A DNA stretch of 64,000 nt from Fen-1273 sp963837815 (GTDB lineage Bacteria > Bacteroidota > Ignavibacteria > UBA10030 > UBA6906), in assembly GCA_963837815.1 (NCBI GenBank), contig CAWIOS010000012.1:682001-746000 (forward strand), read 5' to 3'. This document shows positions 9,127 through 16,738 of this stretch, piece after piece. The translations under genes and the position numbers were made by a program. The notes below the pieces were generated by a model. The model did no database searches and was not told the DNA's origin. It saw only the letters and a list, made by a program, of their open reading frames with translations. Numbering within the stretch: position 1 is the first letter of the stretch; every line of letters begins with the position of its first letter.

Positions 9127-10287
9127 ATGATGACGCCGAAACAACGATTTGTCACGACATTGACGCGCGGTATCCCCGACAGGCTCCCTGTCACGACGCA
9201 TCACGTGATGCCGTCGTTTCTCAGGAATTTCATGGGGGGGGCGGGAAACGACGAGTTCTTCGACCGGTTCGGGCTGGACCCTATCCGCTGGGTCCCTTCA
9301 TCGAGGCCGGATGAATCCCGCGGCGAGTACTTCGACCCCCTTCACGTCCCGGGGTACCTGGAACCGCGCCGGATTGTCTCCGACAGGTGGAGGATATTTC
9401 CCGAACCCGTTCCCGGCCAGAAATACGATACCGTCCGTTACAGGTTCGTCACGCCGAAGAAGACGCTCACGACAACGCTCCAGAGCAATGAACACACGTC
9501 GTGGGTCACCGAACGCCTCGTCAAAGAGAAAGACGACATCGACGTCATCGCCGAATTCATGACAGTCCCCCTCTGCGACACGGCCGGCGTGAACGCCGCT
9601 GCGGAGGCATACGGCGAGCGGGGGATGATCAGGGGATTCTTTCCTTCGTTCGAGGTGTACGGCCAGCCCGGCTGCTGGCAGGACGCGTCCGTGCTCTACG
9701 GGATCGAGGAGCTGATCATGGCGACGTACGACGACCCCCAGTGGGTCCACGCGTTCCTCGCGATGCTCCGGGAGAGAAAAGGCGCGTACATCCGCTCGAT
9801 GAAAGGGGCAAAGTTCGACGTTATCGAAAACGGAGGAGGAGACGCCTCCTCGACCGTGATTTCGCCGAAGATATTCGACGCGTTCGTCGCGCCGTATGAC
9901 GCCCCGCTCATCGCGCTCGCGCACGATGCGGGACAGCGCGTTGTCTATCACACGTGCGGGGGGATGATGCCGTTTCTCGAGCGCCTCGCGGAGATGAACC
10001 CCGACGCGATGGAAACATTCACACCCCCCGCGATGGGAGGCGACACGAGACTGGCCGAGGCGAAGAAAAGGATCGGCGGGAAGGTGACGATCATCGGCGG
10101 GTTCGACCAGTTCCATTATTTCAGGGGTTGCACGCCCGGGGAGACGCGCAGCGCGGTGCGCCGCTGCTTTGAGGAAGCGGGGTGTAACGGGGGGTACATA
10201 CTCTCTCCTTCAGATCACTTCTTCGAGGCTGATCTCCCGCTTCTCGAGGCGTTCGCGGATGAAGCGCACCGCTGCACATACGGGTGA
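9127..10287 (+). CDS. UroD/MtaA-family protein (uroporphyrinogen decarboxylase fold)
   Basis: This 386-residue soluble protein has the N-terminal TPKQRFVTTLTRGIPDRLPV block of the UroD superfamily. It differs from heme-pathway HemE by carrying HTC (H275, C277) plus a later Cys in AGCNGGYIL (C353), the H-x-C...C zinc site of MtaA/MtbA-type cobamide methyltransferases. A methyl-transfer role or an uncharacterised decarboxylase-like role is therefore more likely than heme synthesis. No corrinoid protein or methyltransferase partner lies next to it. The gene is monocistronic, convergent with the anti-sigma gene, and starts as ATG-ATG; the first ATG is used here. Confidence 0.75.
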   Translation: MMTPKQRFVTTLTRGIPDRLPVTTHHVMPSFLRNFMGGAGNDEFFDRFGLDPIRWVPSSRPDESRGEYFDPLHVPGYLEPRRIVSDRWRIFPEPVPGQKYDTVRYRFVTPKKTLTTTLQSNEHTSWVTERLVKEKDDIDVIAEFMTVPLCDTAGVNAAAEAYGERGMIRGFFPSFEVYGQPGCWQDASVLYGIEELIMATYDDPQWVHAFLAMLRERKGAYIRSMKGAKFDVIENGGGDASSTVISPKIFDAFVAPYDAPLIALAHDAGQRVVYHTCGGMMPFLERLAEMNPDAMETFTPPAMGGDTRLAEAKKRIGGKVTIIGGFDQFHYFRGCTPGETRSAVRRCFEEAGCNGGYILSPSDHFFEADLPLLEAFADEAHRCTYG

Positions 10288-10311
10288 GGGTTCCCCCGGG
10301 GCCCCGCATTG

Positions 10312-10740
10312 TCAGGATGACGTCCGCCCATCATCCAGGCCGAGCCCCGGGCGGAGGACGCTCAGCGCAAAGAGCGCAAGCGCCGCCGAAACGAGGAGAA
10401 ACCGCGATGCCGTCCCGGCCGGCGACGGGAGAAGCCCGCTGAGAATCCATGCAAGGGCGGGGGGGAGTCCGGGCGCAACCCGCCTGCCGAACCGGAACAG
10501 AGTTTCCCGTCCGCGCACACCCCTCCGTCCCCCAATGGCCAGCACTGATTCGAGAATTTCCCCGGGGACCTGAACTTCCGGCAGATGCTCCAGGCAGGCG
10601 TCAATCTTGATCATCGCACGCGTGTAGGCCATGCACCCGGGGCACTCCCGGGCATGGAGTTCCGCCTCCGGGACAAGGGGGAACGATTTCCGCGCGTCCA
10701 GCCAGAAGTTGTACAGTCTCCGGTAATCTTCGCATTTCAT
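10312..10740 (-). CDS. Zinc-binding anti-sigma factor, membrane-anchored
   Basis: This 142-residue protein has the ZAS-type zinc motif H-x3-C-x2-C at H29, C33 and C36, with an additional Cys at residue 3. A hydrophobic transmembrane stretch follows near 105-128 and a very short distal tail ends in DDGRTSS. Such proteins hold a group IV sigma factor inactive at the membrane. Its ATG overlaps the stop of the ECF sigma gene (ATGA), the usual arrangement for a cognate pair. The minimal distal domain suggests that sensing happens in the cytoplasmic zinc domain or the membrane rather than in a large periplasmic sensor. Confidence 0.75.
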   Translation of the reverse strand: MKCEDYRRLYNFWLDARKSFPLVPEAELHARECPGCMAYTRAMIKIDACLEHLPEVQVPGEILESVLAIGGRRGVRGRETLFRFGRRVAPGLPPALAWILSGLLPSPAGTASRFLLVSAALALFALSVLRPGLGLDDGRTSS

Positions 10741-11291
10741 ATCTCACCCCTTTCTCTCATTCCCGCAAGCAGAACGTGGAGATGCTCCCTCCCCCTGTGG
10801 AGAAGGAGTCCCACGGAATCGACCGATGTCTCAAGAATTGACGCAATCTCCTTGTACCCGTATCCATCCATGTAGAAGAGCGTGATCGCCGCCGATTCCC
10901 TGGGCGGAAGCTTCGCAATGCAGCGGGCGAGCCGTTCGCATTCAAGCTTGCGGTCGAATGCCTCTTCAAGGTCCCCCCCCTCATCGATGATGTACCGCAT
11001 GTCGCCCGTTCCGACGAATGAGATGGAATGGTTATGCCGGCGGCGCATGTACGTCGCAATCGTGTTCACGGCGATCCTGTATATCCAGGTACCCAACTCG
11101 CATTCGCTCCGGAAATCCCGGATCGCCCCGTGGACGCGAACGAGGATCTCCTGAACAACCTCGGCCGCCGAACGGGAGTCGCCAAGCGAACGGTAGGCCT
11201 GGCGGTACAGGCGAGGGGCAAATTCCTTTGCAATTGTCCGAAAACACGCCTCCGACGAGCGCGATGATCGTTCCCCCCGGGCGGGAGTCAT
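10737..11291 (-). CDS. ECF (group IV) RNA polymerase sigma factor
   Basis: This 184-residue protein has region 2 at about 20-90 (FRTIAKEFAPRLYRQAYRSL, then VVQEILVRVHGAI and the TWIYRIAVNTIATYMRRR block). Region 4 is at about 125-178 (LPPRESAAITLFYMDGYGYKEIA, then the helix-turn-helix SVDSVGLLLHRGREHL). It is translationally coupled to the anti-sigma gene. No strong Shine-Dalgarno sequence precedes the ATG at 11291, so a downstream start is possible. The upstream 120 bp carry a concentric palindrome and face a divergent membrane-protein gene, a plausible target or autoregulated promoter region. Confidence 0.9.
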   Translation of the reverse strand: MTPARGERSSRSSEACFRTIAKEFAPRLYRQAYRSLGDSRSAAEVVQEILVRVHGAIRDFRSECELGTWIYRIAVNTIATYMRRRHNHSISFVGTGDMRYIIDEGGDLEEAFDRKLECERLARCIAKLPPRESAAITLFYMDGYGYKEIASILETSVDSVGLLLHRGREHLHVLLAGMRERGEI

Positions 11292-11313
11292 AGGGAAACC
11301 AGGCTTTCACATT

Positions 11314-11378
11314 GTTAGACCGGAAAGGGGCGGAATTTCTTACACGATGTAAGAAACCCGGGGTCCGGCGGGTCTAAC
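11314..11378. promoter_or_regulatory. Concentric inverted repeats, putative operator
   Basis: Two inverted repeats share one centre at 11346. The outer arms are GTTAGACC (11314-11321) and GGTCTAAC (11371-11378), an 8-bp perfect match. The inner arms are TTTCTTACA (11336-11344) and TGTAAGAAA (11348-11356), a 9-bp perfect match around a 3-nt spacer. The arms lie about two helical turns apart. The element sits between the divergent ECF sigma gene and the membrane-protein gene at 11414, so it may bind a regulator controlling both. A transcribed hairpin is the alternative. Confidence 0.5.
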
Positions 11379-11413
11379 CGTGGAGAAGGGGGAAACCGCA
11401 AAAGGAGAGAACG

Positions 11414-11875
11414 ATGACGTCACTGATGTTCCTGATATACTTCTCGTCGGTGGGGGTTGCGATCGTACTCAGGAGGCAGGCCCGGAGGCACAGAGAGGAG
11501 ATGGCGAGCGAATGCGAGAGGCGGGGGATCACATTTCCACGGTCAGGGCCGGAGGTCCAGATGCCCGGGGGGCTGGCGTGCATTTTGACCGGGGTTGTGA
11601 TCGCAGCGCCCGCAGCCGACGCATTCATTCAGATTCTCCGGAATGCGCGGTTCGGGGAGATCATGGCCCCGGAGACAGTGGACTTTTACAGCTTCCTGTT
11701 CGCCGCAGGGCTTACGCTGATATCGGCCGGGTGCATGCGGCTCAGGCTGAACCGGGGCTTCCGCATCGGAACTCCGGAGCCGGGGACGGGAGATGCCGGA
11801 ATCAGTAGTTCACGCCCCTGCTCTGGAGGATCAGCTTCTGAATTTCCTCGTCACCCGTCCCCGCCAGCCGGTTGA
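11414..11875 (+). CDS. Small uncharacterised membrane protein
   Basis: This 153-residue protein has three hydrophobic segments at about 2-18, 52-72 and 90-107, separated by basic loops (RRQARRHREE, RLRLNRG). A strong AAAGGAGAG ribosome-binding site precedes the ATG. It is divergent from the ECF sigma/anti-sigma pair across the palindromic region and may belong to that regulon. The last 25 or so residues are low-complexity (Ser/Pro/Gly) and overlap the convergent gene at 11802 by 74 nt, which is odd and may mark a recent loss of the original stop. The family is not recognised. Confidence 0.55.
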   Translation: MTSLMFLIYFSSVGVAIVLRRQARRHREEMASECERRGITFPRSGPEVQMPGGLACILTGVVIAAPAADAFIQILRNARFGEIMAPETVDFYSFLFAAGLTLISAGCMRLRLNRGFRIGTPEPGTGDAGISSSRPCSGGSASEFPRHPSPPAG

Positions 11876-12227
11876 CGGCAATCCAGACGGCCCTGCCTAT
11901 GATAATCGAGCTGTTCTCGCCGTCGGCATAGAGATCGTCGAGCGCGGCAACGACGTCATCAGGACCCACGTTCTGGAAATACCTGTTCCGCACGGAGGTG
12001 TAGGACTGCGCGATCGTCGTCCGGCATCCCGGGTCGGTGCTGTTCCCCGCCCCCATGAGGGAGAGATTGTGCCCGAGGGCCATCCCGTCGAGGAAACCTG
12101 TGATCACACCCAGCTTCGAGCCGTGGGACAATCCCGTCCACCAGCCACCGTCGTGTGATTCCTGCGCCCGGATGCCGTGGGAGGAAAGCAGAATGAGCGC
12201 CAGGGGAAGGAACAAACGGAGTTTCAT
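11802..12227 (-). CDS. Small secreted protein of unknown function
   Basis: This 141-residue protein has a clear signal peptide (about 1-21, ending IRAQ). The mature part is helical: a Gly-rich helix (GVITGFLDGMALGHNLSL), one Cys near residue 68, a PDDVVAALDDLYAD segment, and AVWIAVNRLAGTGDEEIQK. The layout is vaguely reminiscent of small periplasmic Rap1a-type proteins but lacks the usual paired cysteines, so I do not assign it. It begins 7 nt after the stop of the subtilase gene, so the two probably form an operon and the small protein could be a partner or inhibitor. Confidence 0.65.
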   Translation of the reverse strand: MKLRLFLPLALILLSSHGIRAQESHDGGWWTGLSHGSKLGVITGFLDGMALGHNLSLMGAGNSTDPGCRTTIAQSYTSVRNRYFQNVGPDDVVAALDDLYADGENSSIIIGRAVWIAVNRLAGTGDEEIQKLILQSRGVNY

Positions 12228-12234
12228 AACGGGC

Positions 12235-14361
12235 TCATCGGAGTACCATGAGTTTTTTCGTCAGCGTCAGACCGCCCGCCTTCAGCCTGTAGAAGTAGAC
12301 GCCGCTCGCCAGCCCGGTCGCATCGAAGCGCACGCTGTGCGGACCGAATCCCTGCTCCCCGCTGACGAGCGTGCGCACGGACCGCCCCAGGAGATCGAAG
12401 ACCTCAAGCGTCACATACCCGCTCTGCGGGATCAGGTACTGAATGACGGTCGACGGATTGAAAGGGTTCGGGTAATTTTGATCGAGCGAGAAAGTGATCG
12501 GGATGCCCGGGGCCAGATCGACGCCTGTCGACAGGGAGAGCGCCGCATAGACATTCAGTTTCCCGGCACCCCATGTCGTGTTCGGCACCACGCCTGTGAA
12601 CCCGTCCGTGATCGCCCCCGCACTCATGGCGCTGTAGATCTGCTGGGGGGTGAGCGAGGGGGTCTTGCTGAGAAGCAGTGCCGCCGCCCCGGCACCCACG
12701 GGAGTCGCCATGCTCGTCCCCTCCATGACCTCGTACGCGCTGTCGGGGGACGTGCCCATACTCCGTATCCAGTACGCGTCGGGGATCCCGTAGATCCGAC
12801 GGTCGCGAATGGAAATCGTCACGCTTCCGGGCGCGGCGATGTCAGGCTTCGGCCACCCGTCGACGCGGGGCCCCCTGCTCGAATATGTCGTGATCGCCCC
12901 CGGGTTGCCTTCAGTGGAATTCCACTGCTCGCCGTCGTACGCTGTCCAGATATTCCTCGATATATACGCACCCATTGCAAACGCATGATCGGCGCTCGCA
13001 GGCTGGCTTATCGTATAGTTGGGATCTCCGGCACCGAATGTGACTGTCCCGTCCCCCCAGTCCTCGTATATATGGAACGCCAGCGGCCGGGCGGACCTGT
13101 TCACGACCCTGAGGGAGTAGCTGCTGTTTCCGTATGTGACATAGTTGACGGATTCCGAATACTCGGAATTGGTGCCACGGGTGCTGGATGTCTGTTGATA
13201 GATCGTCACGGGAACGAGCTGAAGCGAAGTCGTCAGGTAATGCAGATCCATGGCTGTGGCGGGGCTGTCGGCGGGGGAACGCCAGACGAGGTTGAACCTG
13301 AGTTTTGTGCTGTTCGACGCCGCGCCGGCGACGAAGACTGCGATCAGCGCGGTGGAGTCATTCGCTCCGACAGTCCCCGAGAAATGGTAGTTCCCGTCGG
13401 CGTCATTCCCGGCCGCAATGAAGAATGGAACTCCCCTGCTGTAGACCCAGTCCACAACCTGGTCCTCCGCATCCGAACCGTCGTGATAGACATCCCAGCC
13501 GCCGTAGCTCATCGAAAGCACATTTGCCTGGAACGTATCGACGGCGGCGTGCATTGACACGACATCAGCGGCATAGCTGCTGCTTGCATCAGAATCGTTG
13601 CCGATCTTGAGGAACACAAGGCCTGCCGACGGGGCCATCCCCTTGTACGGCCCGTTCCCGTTGTACTGACCGCCCACGTTCGCAGAAGAGAGCGTCCCTC
13701 TTCCAAGCGCAGTCCCCGTGACATGCGTCCCGTGTCCCGTCACCTTGTTGAGGACGGTGTTTCCGATCGAGTAAGGGAAGTTGGAATAATCCCTGGCCTG
13801 CATTGACGCCGGGAGATCAGGATTGGCAGGATCCGTGTCCAGGCCGGAATCGAGTATCGCCACTTTGACACCCGATCCGGTCCATCCGCTCGCCCAGGCC
13901 GAATCGGCCCTTATGCTCTTTGCGACAAGATTGTTCCGGGGGAGATGGCGCGTCTCCGCCGTTCCCATTCGTATCACGAAATCGAGACCGAGCGTGTTGA
14001 GAAAATTGCCCGCGGGCATCGTCGCGACAACAAAACCGAGGGGATGGCCTTCGAGGGGCGGAGTCCAGGTTTCCCAGTAGCAGCGGACGCCGAGATTTTC
14101 GAGTGCGGCGAGCCTGTCGCCGGAGGGACGCTCGCTGAAATAGAGAAGGACCGTCGTCCCGGCATCCGCCGCCTTCATGAGCCCGCTCTTCACACCGAGC
14201 ATCTTCCGGCTCACCGATTCGATGAGCCGGCCGCTCTCGATCTTCCCCGAGAGGCCAGGCGGGACAGCGATGAGATCTGAAGGCGCAAGCGCCGGTCCCT
14301 TCTGAGCAAAAAGAGAGCCTGCTGTAAGCACGAGTGCGCAGAGCAGCGAGACGATTTTCAT
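12235..14361 (-). CDS. Subtilisin-like S8 peptidase with T9SS sorting domain
   Basis: This 708-residue protein starts at the ATG at 14361, chosen because a GGGGGGAACC precedes it and a signal peptide follows (about 1-20, SLFAQ). The S8 catalytic residues are visible: D171 in VAILDSGLD, H210 in GHGTHVTG, N319 in AAGND and S550 in GTSMATP. About 120 residues between the Asn and Ser motifs form an inserted beta domain. The C-terminal 80 or so residues begin SLDQNYPNPFNPST and end in a basic strand, LTKKLMVLR. This is a type A sorting domain, implying export across the outer membrane by T9SS with C-terminal processing. Confidence 0.93.
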   Translation of the reverse strand: MKIVSLLCALVLTAGSLFAQKGPALAPSDLIAVPPGLSGKIESGRLIESVSRKMLGVKSGLMKAADAGTTVLLYFSERPSGDRLAALENLGVRCYWETWTPPLEGHPLGFVVATMPAGNFLNTLGLDFVIRMGTAETRHLPRNNLVAKSIRADSAWASGWTGSGVKVAILDSGLDTDPANPDLPASMQARDYSNFPYSIGNTVLNKVTGHGTHVTGTALGRGTLSSANVGGQYNGNGPYKGMAPSAGLVFLKIGNDSDASSSYAADVVSMHAAVDTFQANVLSMSYGGWDVYHDGSDAEDQVVDWVYSRGVPFFIAAGNDADGNYHFSGTVGANDSTALIAVFVAGAASNSTKLRFNLVWRSPADSPATAMDLHYLTTSLQLVPVTIYQQTSSTRGTNSEYSESVNYVTYGNSSYSLRVVNRSARPLAFHIYEDWGDGTVTFGAGDPNYTISQPASADHAFAMGAYISRNIWTAYDGEQWNSTEGNPGAITTYSSRGPRVDGWPKPDIAAPGSVTISIRDRRIYGIPDAYWIRSMGTSPDSAYEVMEGTSMATPVGAGAAALLLSKTPSLTPQQIYSAMSAGAITDGFTGVVPNTTWGAGKLNVYAALSLSTGVDLAPGIPITFSLDQNYPNPFNPSTVIQYLIPQSGYVTLEVFDLLGRSVRTLVSGEQGFGPHSVRFDATGLASGVYFYRLKAGGLTLTKKLMVLR

Positions 14362-14668
14362 GGTTCCCCCCCGGTTACTGGAAACGTTCTGGGTGCCGGA
14401 TACACTCACCTTAACGAAATAAACGCATTCAATCAAGAAAACGCTCCCACCGACGGACGACGTGAATGTGCGGAGATTCCTTTATTCCAGCGGGTTCGTG
14501 CGGCATCGCTTTTCCCCCCTCAACGGGACCCTCTGACGGAGGCCTCTCACCGCGCACTATTCATCGGCGCTCTCTTCGAAAGGCCCGGCGCAATCGACAG
14601 AATAACCGGAAGGACCGCAATCGCAATGTAAAGATTGTGTGAATGTACTTTTTTTGCAGCCGAAGATG
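14362..14668. other. Divergent intergenic region, subtilase/porin
   Basis: Together with the promoter just to its right, this is a gene-free spacer of 366 nt between the divergently transcribed subtilase and porin genes. It holds the untranslated leader of both, including the Shine-Dalgarno of the subtilase at its left end. I see no convincing gene, RNA or large repeat in it. Confidence 0.5.
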
Positions 14669-14697
14669 TTGACAATCACATGCTCCGGGGGCATATT
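14669..14697 (+). promoter_or_regulatory. Sigma-70-type promoter of the porin gene
   Basis: A perfect TTGACA at 14669-14674 is followed after 17 nt by CATATT at 14692-14697 (4 of 6 matches to TATAAT). It lies about 30 nt upstream of the proposed GTG start at 14728, giving a short leader that contains the CCGGAGG ribosome-binding site. Confidence 0.5.
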
Positions 14698-14727
14698 CTG
14701 TATTCACAAAATGCCGGAGGTCAGCAC

Positions 14728-16050
14728 GTGCAGCGATTCCAGATACTGTGTCGGTTTCTCTTCTGTCAGGTCGTTCTCTTCACCCCGGGCGTCTTCGCGC
14801 AGGACTCGACCGAAACGCTCAGCCATCACTTTCAGTTCACCGCGATACAGCAGTCGCATCCCTCATTCGACGCGAAGTACACGGGCCGGAACAGCCTCCT
14901 TCCGACCGCGGAAAACCTCATGTCTGTCACGTCGACGCTCTTTCTCGGAAGCAGGCTGTGGAAGGGGGGCGAGGTGTACGCCGACCCGGAGATGATCGCC
15001 GGGAACGGGTTCAGCTCCACGACGGGAATCGCCGGATTTCCGAACGGCGAGATGTACCGGGTGGACAATCCCGCACCTAAGGTGTTCATTGCGAGGCTTT
15101 ACATCCGCCAGCACTTCGCGCTCGGGGAGGAGACGGAGAACGTCGATCCGGATCAGAACCAGATTGCAGGGAGCATTCCGAAACACAGGGTGACGGTGAC
15201 GGTCGGGAAATTCAGCCTGACGGATGTGTTTGACGACAACAGGTACTCGCACGACGCACGGACGCAGTTCCTGAACTGGGCGCTCTGGTCGGGCGCGGCG
15301 TGGGACTACGCCGCAGACACCCGGGGATACGACTGGGGCATTCTCACGGAGATGCACGTTCCGGCATGGGTGGTCAACTTCGCCGCGGTGATGGTCCCCT
15401 CGTACGCAAACGGACCCTACTTCGATCACAACATCGGCAGGGCGTTCAGCCTGAACCTGGAGATCGTGAAGCCGTACACGGTGGGGACTCTCGGGGGAAA
15501 ACTGCACATGATAGGATTCCTCAACCACGCCGACATGGGGAACTACAGGGCTGCGATCGACCAGGGGCTCCTGGCGGGGGAACCGCCGGACATCGACAGG
15601 ACGAACAGCTATTCATCCAAATACGGATTTGTCGTCTCCGTGGAGCAGGACTTAGGAAGCGTCTCGGGCCTTTTCGCGAGGCTGAGCTGGAACGACGGGC
15701 ACACGGAAACATGGGCGTTCACGGAGATCGACAGGTCATTCCATGCGGGGGTCACGATCCGCGGCAATGCATGGGGGAGAAGAGACGACAATGCGGGAAT
15801 CGCCTGGGTCATCAACATGCTCTCGCCGGTCCACCGGGAGTACCTTGCCGCGGGGGGCTACGGGTTTCTCATCGGGGACGGCGCGCTCAACTACGCACCG
15901 GAACAGATCACCGAAGCATACTACAGCGCCGCCCTCTTCCCTTCATTCACGCTCACGATCGACGAACAGCTCGTCATCAACCCCGCGTACAACAGGGACA
16001 GGGGACCGGTCGTGAACGTCTTCTCGCTCCGCGGGCACGTGGAGTTCTGA
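14728..16050 (+). CDS. OprB-like carbohydrate porin
   Basis: Starting from the GTG at 14728, preceded by GGAGG, the product is 440 residues with a signal peptide (about 1-25, PGVFAQ). Upstream in-frame ATGs lack a ribosome-binding site and a plausible leader. The mature sequence has porin features seen in the OprB family: HFQFTAIQQSHPSF, GLxxxEMYRVDNPAPKVFIARLYIRQHF, GKFSLTDVFDDNRYSHDARTQF and alternating aromatic strands to the terminal VEF. It is predicted to be an outer-membrane beta-barrel for selective sugar or solute uptake. It could serve the sugar enzymes at 4-9 kb, but is in a separate transcription unit. Confidence 0.8.
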   Translation: MQRFQILCRFLFCQVVLFTPGVFAQDSTETLSHHFQFTAIQQSHPSFDAKYTGRNSLLPTAENLMSVTSTLFLGSRLWKGGEVYADPEMIAGNGFSSTTGIAGFPNGEMYRVDNPAPKVFIARLYIRQHFALGEETENVDPDQNQIAGSIPKHRVTVTVGKFSLTDVFDDNRYSHDARTQFLNWALWSGAAWDYAADTRGYDWGILTEMHVPAWVVNFAAVMVPSYANGPYFDHNIGRAFSLNLEIVKPYTVGTLGGKLHMIGFLNHADMGNYRAAIDQGLLAGEPPDIDRTNSYSSKYGFVVSVEQDLGSVSGLFARLSWNDGHTETWAFTEIDRSFHAGVTIRGNAWGRRDDNAGIAWVINMLSPVHREYLAAGGYGFLIGDGALNYAPEQITEAYYSAALFPSFTLTIDEQLVINPAYNRDRGPVVNVFSLRGHVEF

Positions 16051-16077
16051 TTCCCTTTTGTAGAATCTGCCTATGCA

Positions 16078-16102
16078 CACACGGGTGACACTCCCCGTTG
16101 TG
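16078..16102. repeat. Imperfect palindrome upstream of a sigma-54 promoter
   Basis: CACACGGG (16078-16085) and CCCGTTGTG (16094-16102) form an imperfect inverted repeat about 55 nt upstream of the -24 element at 16155. The CACACGGG word recurs in both orientations downstream of the promoter. The position suits an upstream activator site for a sigma-54 enhancer-binding protein. It also follows the porin stop at 16050, so a weak terminator (without T-tract) is the alternative. Confidence 0.35.
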
Positions 16103-16154
16103 CCCCATATGAGCAGAGTCAGACTGCAATCAGGGCCGTAAGGGGCTCGGTTTC

Positions 16155-16169
16155 TGGCACCGGATTTGC
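16155..16169 (+). promoter_or_regulatory. Sigma-54 promoter (-24/-12)
   Basis: TGGCAC at 16155-16160, a 5-nt spacer and TTGC at 16166-16169 match the sigma-54 consensus TGGCAC-N5-TTGC exactly, with the invariant GG and GC at the correct 10-nt spacing. Transcription would begin near 16181 and read into the receiver-protein gene at 16250. Confidence 0.7.
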
Positions 16170-16176
16170 CCTTCTT

Positions 16177-16200
16177 CCCGTGTGAAGAGGTACACACGGG
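16177..16200 (+). repeat. Inverted repeat in the leader of the receiver gene
   Basis: CCCGTGTG (16177-16184) and CACACGGG (16193-16200) form a perfect 8-bp stem with an 8-nt loop, around or just after the predicted sigma-54 transcription start. It may be a leader hairpin or a protein-binding site related to the palindrome at 16078-16102. Confidence 0.45.
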
Positions 16201-16249
16201 AATTCTGCCGGCGGGATCTCGACGCAGAGGAAATAGACGGAGAAGGGCC

Positions 16250-16711
16250 ATGACAATACTGCTCGTTGATGACGAACTCGACTACCGGCTGCTCATACGG
16301 ACCGTGCTCATGAGCAGGGGATGTGAGGTCGTGCTCGCCGAGAACGGACACGAAGCGCTGGAGAAGATCCGGGGAACGCACGTGGACTTCGTCGTCACGG
16401 ACATCTACATGCCGCTCATGGACGGAATCAAGATGAGCAGGGCGCTGAGGGCGATGCCGGAATTCGCCACGGTGCCGATCCTGTATCTTTCGGGATATGA
16501 CGATCAGCATACGCTTGACGCCGTGAAGGATCCGCGGTACGAGGGATTCGTGAGAAAGGGCGCCCCGCTGGAAGAGCTCGTCCTCTGGATCGACTACCTC
16601 TCGACGCCGCCGGAGAAGAGGCCCCGGTCGCTCCCGAAGGGAACCCAGACCAGGACAACCCTCAGGCCGAGAGACGGGAGCAGAACCTCGACGAGTTTTC
16701 CGATACTCTGA
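16250..16711 (+). CDS. Single-domain response regulator (receiver only)
   Basis: This 154-residue protein starts at the ATG preceded by GGAGAAG. Its CheY-like receiver domain (1-120) has acidic residues in LVDDE, the phospho-acceptor Asp in VVTDIYMPLMDG, Ser in LYLSGYD, and a divergent KG in FVRKGAPLEELV where KP is usual. A 30-residue basic, Ser/Thr-rich tail follows (PPEKRPRSLPKGTQ). There is no output domain, so it probably acts by protein contact. Its own sigma-54 promoter places it with flagellar class genes, although it is transcribed opposite to the cluster and converges on the HD-GYP-like regulator. Confidence 0.85.
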   Translation: MTILLVDDELDYRLLIRTVLMSRGCEVVLAENGHEALEKIRGTHVDFVVTDIYMPLMDGIKMSRALRAMPEFATVPILYLSGYDDQHTLDAVKDPRYEGFVRKGAPLEELVLWIDYLSTPPEKRPRSLPKGTQTRTTLRPRDGSRTSTSFPIL

Positions 16712-16738
16712 GGAAGGGCCGTTCGGAACGCGAACGAC

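Noticed and set aside
10288..10311. CCCCCGGGGCCCC between the UroD-like and anti-sigma genes as a terminator
   Set aside because: It is a short GC palindrome without loop or T-tract in a 24-nt convergent gap; the evidence is too weak to call.
11802..12227. Assignment of the small secreted protein as a Rap1a-type immunity protein
   Set aside because: Only general layout agrees; the paired cysteines and the terminal FPC-like motif are not there.
14635..14727. The upstream start giving the porin 31 extra residues
   Set aside because: No Shine-Dalgarno precedes it, it would lie upstream of the TTGACA promoter and would place the signal peptide internally.
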